DNA of 10,408 nucleotides from Deltaproteobacteria bacterium. Its GTDB lineage: Bacteria > Desulfobacterota > Desulfarculia > Adiutricales > Adiutricaceae. The stretch's first letter is position 1. Every line of letters begins with the position of its first letter. The notes under the pieces are model-generated. The model did no database searches. It was not told the DNA's origin and saw only the letters and a program-made list of their open reading frames with translations. The translations under genes were made by a program, and so were the position numbers. Location of the stretch: NCBI GenBank assembly GCA_031288745.1, contig JAITQT010000022.1, positions 1 through 10,408 on the forward strand, in the 5' to 3' direction. Positions 6,817-10,408 of this stretch are shown in pieces.

Positions 6817-7443
6817 TCATTCTAAAGTGTGACTCCCGGCGGACAAAGTAAAGTGAAGAACAAAATGACTGACCTCTTTTTGAACTATCATGGCTGCGGC
6901 TTCTAAATAGTCGAAGATCTTTAAAGCAGCACCGTCTATCCGGGTGACGTAATGAATTACTCGAGGGTTAAGGCCCATTTGTTCGGCCAAGCGTATTACT
7001 TTAGCGATAATCGGGAGGTAATCTACTATCCCTAAAGGGTAAAGAGAGAGCTTAGCCTTGAGAGGAAAATCCCTTTTAGTAAGCTTAAAGCGGTTTAAAC
7101 GCTTATCGTCAGTCGGGGGCGGGCTATCGCTATCACAATCGCCAGGGCAGCCGCAGCTAACTAGACCCTCTAGGCAGAGATGGCGCTCATCCCTATAGGC
7201 ACCGATAAAGAAAGCTGATAGACAATCAAAGATATGTGTTAAATTTCCTCGGAAGAGGGTGCTTAATGCGTCTGTTTGACTAAATATCTTGCTAGCCTCT
7301 ATCCTAGCCAAGCTCTCTAAAATGATTTGAGAATAATTATTATCAAGAGGGTAGAGGGAAAACCGGCTGCCGACTCTCTCTTTGTTGGCACCGCAGCCGC
7401 TCCAGGGGAAGGGAGGAAGGGAAGAAAAATCTTTTTCGGGCAT
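6817..7443 (-). CDS. ykoF: YkoF-family thiamin/HMP-binding protein
   Basis: Soluble protein of the YkoF family, which binds thiamin and HMP; its exact role beside the ECF importer is not settled. The 208-aa product shows the family's internal duplication: RFSLYPLDNNY... FRGNLTHIFDCL (27-75) and KLSLYPLGIVDY... IDGAALKIFDYL (131-180). It also carries the diagnostic CPGD segment (99-102). The ATG at 7443 is chosen because AAGGAG lies exactly 7 nt upstream and the following residues align with Bacillus YkoF. An upstream in-frame GTG at 7500 would translate the riboswitch expression platform and is rejected. An odd feature is a Cys cluster (C97, C99, C103) ahead of a low-complexity DSDSPPP insert; the Bacillus protein has only one of these cysteines. 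First gene of the ykoFEDC unit, directly under TPP control. Confidence 0.92.
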   Translation of the reverse strand: MPEKDFSSLPPFPWSGCGANKERVGSRFSLYPLDNNYSQIILESLARIEASKIFSQTDALSTLFRGNLTHIFDCLSAFFIGAYRDERHLCLEGLVSCGCPGDCDSDSPPPTDDKRLNRFKLTKRDFPLKAKLSLYPLGIVDYLPIIAKVIRLAEQMGLNPRVIHYVTRIDGAALKIFDYLEAAAMIVQKEVSHFVLHFTLSAGSHTLE

Positions 7444-7476
7444 AAAAAAACTCCTTTTGAGTCTAATCAAAAGAAG
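7444..7476 (-). terminator. TPP-controlled terminator that also hides the ykoF ribosome-binding site
   Basis: On the minus strand a 10-bp stem with one U-G (7476-7467 with 7460-7451, loop 7466-7461) runs straight into seven T (7450-7444). The 3' arm contains the AAGGAG that serves ykoF, so the hairpin both ends transcription and blocks translation. The sequence just upstream (7481-7473) can pair instead with the 3' strand of riboswitch stem P1 (7524-7516) at eight of nine positions, providing an antiterminator when TPP is absent. Confidence 0.85.
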
Positions 7477-7517
7477 TGTGCTTAAGTCGAGTTTTTTCAC
7501 AAATCTTATCGGCTTGC

Positions 7518-7597
7518 ACGCTTCCTACGTCGGTACTAACCGCCTCAGGTTCAATGGGTGTTTCTCAGCCACCAATTACTTGGCGGCACCCCAGCGT
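7518..7597 (-). promoter_or_regulatory. TPP riboswitch (THI box) upstream of ykoFEDC
   Basis: The minus strand carries the conserved TPP aptamer core: GGGGTGCC at the 5' side, CTGAGA (7568-7563) followed by AACACCC, GAACCTGA (7552-7545), and the ACGTAGGA segment closing toward P1. Expected stems are visible: P1 ACGCT/AGCGT (7597-7593 with 7522-7518), P2 GGGTG/CACCC, P3 GCCGCC/GGTGGC, and P5 CGGT/ACCG. Binding of thiamin pyrophosphate should stabilise P1 and let the downstream terminator form, switching off precursor uptake when the vitamin is plentiful. Confidence 0.95.
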
Positions 7598-7628
7598 AAA
7601 GAGGGCCACAGTCGAACGACCATGGCAG

Positions 7629-7664
7629 ATTATAAAAAATATCAAATCCTAAATCGTTCGTCAA
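7629..7664 (-). promoter_or_regulatory. Putative promoter of the ykoFEDC unit
   Basis: On the minus strand TTGACG (7664-7659) is followed after 17 nt by TATTTT (7641-7636). A perfect TATAAT (7634-7629) lies just beyond, though 24 nt from the -35. Either -10 would start RNA at about 7620-7630, a short distance before the TPP aptamer at 7597. Hexamers and position support it; the exact -10 is uncertain. Confidence 0.6.
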
Positions 7665-8148
7665 CAAAAATAATCTTCGAGATAATTTTTTTCGAAAGGA
7701 TTCGACCTGTTTAATTTAACTCCCCTAAATTTTTTGAGATCTTCCAGAAAGTTGAAGGTGGGAAAGCAAAGAGCAGGTTAAATGGTCCTGATCTATGCGA
7801 ATGCGAATCTCAATAAATCTTTGTTCAGTCAACATCAAAGCCAAATTAACCACTTCAACGACGGTAATTATCATCATTTGAAAGAACAAAATCAACCATA
7901 TCCGGCTATCTTTTCAACTTCGTAATTAAATGCTAAAATGCCAATATATTAAAGTACCGAACTGTATTTTAGCAGTATTATTAAATTTAGCAATTTTTAC
8001 CATAATTAACTAAGAAAATCAAACAGTTAATCGACTTCAATCGATTTAAGTAAACCATTATAGATGTTTTACGTTACCATAAGTATAAAACTTAGGTCAA
8101 GCCTTAGGGGCCTCAAACGTTACAATATCGCTACTCAACTTAAAAGAA
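7665..8148. other. AT-rich intergenic region without a recognisable gene
   Basis: I see no plausible coding region, tRNA or known RNA motif here. The only structures noticed are a small tandem ATGCGA duplication near 7795-7808, and short inverted repeats such as ATCGA/TCGAT near 8033-8044. There is no strong terminator for the AAA-ATPase gene that ends at 8149. It probably separates the yko promoter region from the 3' end of the upstream gene, and may be decayed sequence. Confidence 0.4.
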
Positions 8149-9801
8149 CTAGTCTGTCAGGGCTAGGCAGCGACCACGGCTGACCACACCGATTCCTATT
8201 TTGATTAGAGTTTTAGCTTGGGCCTTATAAGGATGCCAATAATCTTTAGTGTCAATGGTTTTTAATGCTTTTTGAGCTAATTGGGTTAGTTTCTCCTCAA
8301 TATTTGTATCATCGACCGTACTTTCATATTTAACCTCGATAATCGCGTATAAGGCTTTTTTAGGCCAATTAAAAACAATATCGGACATCCCTATGGCCAC
8401 TGGTTGCTCTGAAAAAACCAGGCGTCCGAGTTTAAAGAGGTATGCGAAAATTAAGCGGTGATAAAAGCTTTCGTTTTCATCCTGGTAATGGATAGCTGCA
8501 AGAGAGGCAAAGAGAGAGGTAAAGAGAGAGGTGAAGATTTCGGTAATCTTCGGGCCATCTCTGGCCACAAAGGCCCTTTCTAAGGCCTGGCTTTCACTTT
8601 GAGGATTATAAGCTAATATTTTAAAGATTGAATCAGAAAAGACTTTATCGCTGAGGCGCTGAATCTCTAAGTTGGGGACTTTTAAAGAAAGAGTCGTACC
8701 ATAGTATAGATCGTGGAAAATTTTGTCAACCGTCAAATAGCCGGTATAAAAAAGCGCTGGAACCGTTTCTAGGGCCCCTACCTCGGCCATAGCTAGGGAG
8801 GTATGGGAGACCCTTTTATACTCGACATCGACCAGAACAAAAGGGTCATCTCCTACCATATTAGAAAGGAAGGCAACCGAAGGATATGAATCGGCCCAAT
8901 AATTAGAAAATCTTAATTTATTAAAAAAATTTAAAATGTCTATGGGGTTTAGGACTCTAGTTTTGCCGTCCCAACTATAACCGCCGTACCAATTAAACAT
9001 CCGAGAGCGAAGATCGGCTAGCGTGGAGTTAGGTGCTATACGGCCCTCTATCGTGAGCGTTTTTAAGCAGTAAGATAACCACTCCTTGAAACAATCGTCA
9101 CATTCATCTATGGTAAAGCCACAAACGCCAGCGAATTTATTATTCAAAGTCAAATCATTTAGGTGATTGAGTCCAGAGGATATGCCCATAAAGGCGTAGC
9201 TGGTCACACCCGTAACAAAAACGAAATGAAGGTACCTGTCGCAGGATTTGAGAACTGAATAGAAATATCTTAGGATATCGTGGTTAGCTTTCGCTACTTT
9301 GATATTAGCCAGATTATCGCTTACCGGCGCGTCGTACTCGTCTATAAGAACGACTACTCTGGTCCCGTATTTGTAGTTCAAACCTTCGATAAGGTTATAC
9401 AACATCATGTCTAAAGAGTAAGCGGAAATATCAAGATTTTCCAGACTTGCATAAGTCAGCAAACGGTCCTTGAGTCTTTGTTCGAGAGTTTCGGGGCTGT
9501 CACTTTTGCCAGACATGTCGAGATTAACCACAGGGTATCTTTTGGTAAAATCGTAATCGGTTTGGCTAATCCATAGACCTGCGAATAACCCCTGAGGGGG
9601 GCCGTTAGGGTTGGTGGGGCCGTTAAAAAGGGCCTCGAAAGTGCTTAACAGTAAGGTTTTTCCAAACCTGCGAGGCCTCGACAGAAAATAGGCCTTCCCT
9701 TGGGAAACAGCCTCATAGACGAATTTAGTCTTGTCGACGTAAAGGTAACCGCCTTCTATTATATCTTGAAAAGTCTGTAAGCTAATGGGAAGTAGTTTCA
9801 T
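8149..9801 (-). CDS. AAA-ATPase-like protein with C-terminal PD-(D/E)XK nuclease-like domain
   Basis: A 550-aa member of the family with an N-terminal AAA-ATPase-like domain and a C-terminal PD-(D/E)XK nuclease-superfamily domain (formerly DUF1703). These are common in many copies in gut anaerobes; their function is unknown. ATPase part: the opening YVDKTKFV (21-28), Walker A RPRRFGKT (42-49), Walker B VVVLIDEYDAP (149-159, with D154/E155), and VFVTGVTSY (194-202), probably sensor 1. Nuclease part: ESFYH (444-448), E465, GMSD (471-474), IIEVKYE (487-493, with E489/K491) and Gln507. The possible active-site residues look intact. TSLF is repeated in tandem (424-431), coded by a short DNA duplication near 8505-8535. 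GAGG lies 9 nt before the ATG. It is alone on its strand, 61 nt from MITE copy 2. Defence or mobile-element roles are only speculation. Confidence 0.85.
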   Translation of the reverse strand: MKLLPISLQTFQDIIEGGYLYVDKTKFVYEAVSQGKAYFLSRPRRFGKTLLLSTFEALFNGPTNPNGPPQGLFAGLWISQTDYDFTKRYPVVNLDMSGKSDSPETLEQRLKDRLLTYASLENLDISAYSLDMMLYNLIEGLNYKYGTRVVVLIDEYDAPVSDNLANIKVAKANHDILRYFYSVLKSCDRYLHFVFVTGVTSYAFMGISSGLNHLNDLTLNNKFAGVCGFTIDECDDCFKEWLSYCLKTLTIEGRIAPNSTLADLRSRMFNWYGGYSWDGKTRVLNPIDILNFFNKLRFSNYWADSYPSVAFLSNMVGDDPFVLVDVEYKRVSHTSLAMAEVGALETVPALFYTGYLTVDKIFHDLYYGTTLSLKVPNLEIQRLSDKVFSDSIFKILAYNPQSESQALERAFVARDGPKITEIFTSLFTSLFASLAAIHYQDENESFYHRLIFAYLFKLGRLVFSEQPVAIGMSDIVFNWPKKALYAIIEVKYESTVDDTNIEEKLTQLAQKALKTIDTKDYWHPYKAQAKTLIKIGIGVVSRGRCLALTD

Positions 9802-9854
9802 AATCGAATGCCTCGTCGATCGGCTGAAAGGTCTTAAAAACCCTTTACGCTCTA

Positions 9855-9862
9855 AATAAATG
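9855..9862. repeat. Left half of an 8-bp target-site duplication (AATAAATG)
   Basis: AATAAATG here and again at 10150-10157 exactly bracket MITE copy 2. The match is perfect and placed directly at the element tips, as expected for a transposition event that makes 8-bp staggered cuts. Confidence 0.75.
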
Positions 9863-10149
9863 GAGTCCGTTCACAAATGTGAACGTTTAAGGGCCCGTTC
9901 ACAAGAGAGAACGCTGCGGTACCAAGCCTATTGAAAGGGTCGACACATACCGCAGCAATGTAGCCCCCTATAGGAGCTTAGTAATTTTAACATTAATCAA
10001 AGTTAAAATATATGGTTGGAGCAGAGATCTAAGTAGAAACGTTAAAAGAACTTAATGTTAAGAACTTAAGGGTATGCTAAAACTTAATTACAACTCGAAA
10101 GTCGCTACCAGCCGCAACGTGGGGAAAATAAGACTTGGTGAACGGTAAC
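9863..10149 (-). mobile_element. MITE-like element, copy 2 (287 bp), with 8-bp target duplication
   Basis: Inverted copy of the element at 1546-1829, about 90% identical by eye. Tips are GAGTCCGTTCAC (9863-9874) and, at the other end, GTGAACGGTAAC (10138-10149), giving CCGTTCAC terminal inverted repeats. AATAAATG directly flanks both sides. No protein is encoded. The 8-bp duplication plus GTAA-like tips point to mobilisation by an IS66-family transposase, though none is in this window. Long blocks are unchanged between copies, notably 9960-10019, while the changes sit largely in hairpin regions. The minus strand is given because the internal stems (for example the 9-bp GCTGCGGTA/TACCGCAGC) and the G-U pair in GTTGC/GCGAC favour an RNA read leftward. 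It lies upstream of the AAA-ATPase gene and could supply an outward promoter (TTCACA 9883-9878, 17 nt, TTTATT 9860-9855), a weak match. Confidence 0.82.
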
Positions 10150-10157
10150 AATAAATG
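10150..10157. repeat. Right half of the 8-bp target-site duplication (AATAAATG)
   Basis: Identical to 9855-9862 and directly abutting the outer tip of MITE copy 2, completing the duplication. Confidence 0.75.
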
Positions 10158-10168
10158 TAATCGTTCAA

Positions 10169-10211
10169 GCCCTTCCAGAAGGCCTGCCGCGCTTTAAAAT
10201 TTTAGCAGCGC
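10169..10211. repeat. Hairpin segment similar to 1481-1520
   Basis: This contains CCTT/AAGG (10171-10182) and GCGCT/AGCGC (10189-10193 with 10207-10211) hairpins. From 10177 it matches 1490 onward at 19 of 24 positions without gaps. It lies 19 bp outside MITE copy 2, just as its partner lies close to copy 1. Confidence 0.35.
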
Positions 10212-10408
10212 ATTCTTAACGATATAAGGTTGTCTTTAAATGAATTTTTCAAATTGTAAGGGCCATCCCAACCATTAGCTCAAAATTGGCCTAGGCCTTT
10301 CTTCAGTCGAACGGGAAGTGGAAAACAAGATCTTGAAGAGGCCTTGTAAACGGTTACTCTCGATTTAATATGGAGGGGAAATTTTTATCCAAGCAAGAGA
10401 GACACTCC
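10212..10408. other. Non-coding tail with a ribosome-binding-site-like motif at the edge
   Basis: No complete gene is visible. Perfect palindromes GGCCTAGGCC (10288-10297) and CAAGATCTTG (10327-10336) occur. GGAGGGG at 10372-10378 resembles a strong ribosome-binding site, and an open frame follows to the end of the window, but no ATG, GTG or TTG lies at useful spacing. A gene may begin here with an unusual start or just beyond the edge; this cannot be settled from the window. Confidence 0.3.

Noticed and set aside
7444..7500. Upstream GTG start that would extend YkoF by 19 residues
   Set aside because: The extension would translate the terminator and antiterminator region, whereas the ATG at 7443 has an ideal AAGGAG at 7 nt and agrees with the family start.
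7382..7714. Plus-strand open frame of 110 codons across the riboswitch
   Set aside because: It is antisense to the TPP aptamer, the expression platform and the ykoF start, all of which have strong support.
8505..8535. Short tandem repeat as a phase-variable tract
   Set aside because: It is only about two 12-bp units and in frame (TSLF-TSLF), so slippage would not switch the gene off.
1..10408. CRISPR array, tRNA or rRNA genes
   Set aside because: No regularly spaced direct repeats, no cloverleaf with a GTTCRANNC arm, and no rRNA-conserved stretches were found on either strand.

Overview
The window looks like a bacterial chromosomal segment: tightly packed solute-transport genes in the centre, with long non-coding stretches at both ends. 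The host cannot be named with confidence. The polyamine-type ABC genes, a lone AAA-ATPase/PD-(D/E)XK protein of the kind that multiplies in gut anaerobes, and moderately AT-rich spacers fit an anaerobic or host-associated bacterium. A deltaproteobacterium-like or clostridium-like host is possible, but that is a guess.

Layout. Positions 1-382 hold a promoter and a long leader for potA. The plus strand then carries the ATPase (383-1453) and two permeases (about 1971-2885 and 3025-3822) of a spermidine/putrescine-type importer. The usual potABC order is kept, but potA and potB are separated by about 510 bp holding a 284-bp mobile-element-like repeat and a GC-rich hairpin. No substrate-binding protein (potD) is present. 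A hairpin with a T-tract lies in the convergent gap near 3933-3973.

The minus strand (7597 down to 4027) carries a complete ykoFEDC-type unit for thiamin-precursor (HMP/thiamin) uptake. A clear TPP riboswitch (7597-7518) leads into a terminator that also covers the ribosome-binding site. After it come ykoF (soluble thiamin/HMP-binding protein), ykoE (ECF S component), ykoD (two fused ECF ATPases) and ykoC (ECF T component). This is the gene order of Bacillus subtilis. When TPP is abundant, P1 formation should release the terminator and shut the whole unit off.

About 450 bp without a recognisable gene follow. Then comes a 550-aa AAA-ATPase/nuclease-like protein on the minus strand (9801-8149), of unknown function.

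The most unusual signal is a pair of roughly 285-bp repeats, about 90% identical by eye, in opposite orientation at 1546-1829 and 9863-10149. Both end in CCGTTCAC inverted repeats, and the second is flanked by a perfect 8-bp direct duplication. One terminus starts GTAA, so the ends resemble an IS66-type non-autonomous element (MITE). The interior is a chain of hairpins, and the differences between copies preserve pairing through compensatory or G-U changes in only one reading direction. This suggests the element is also a structured RNA.
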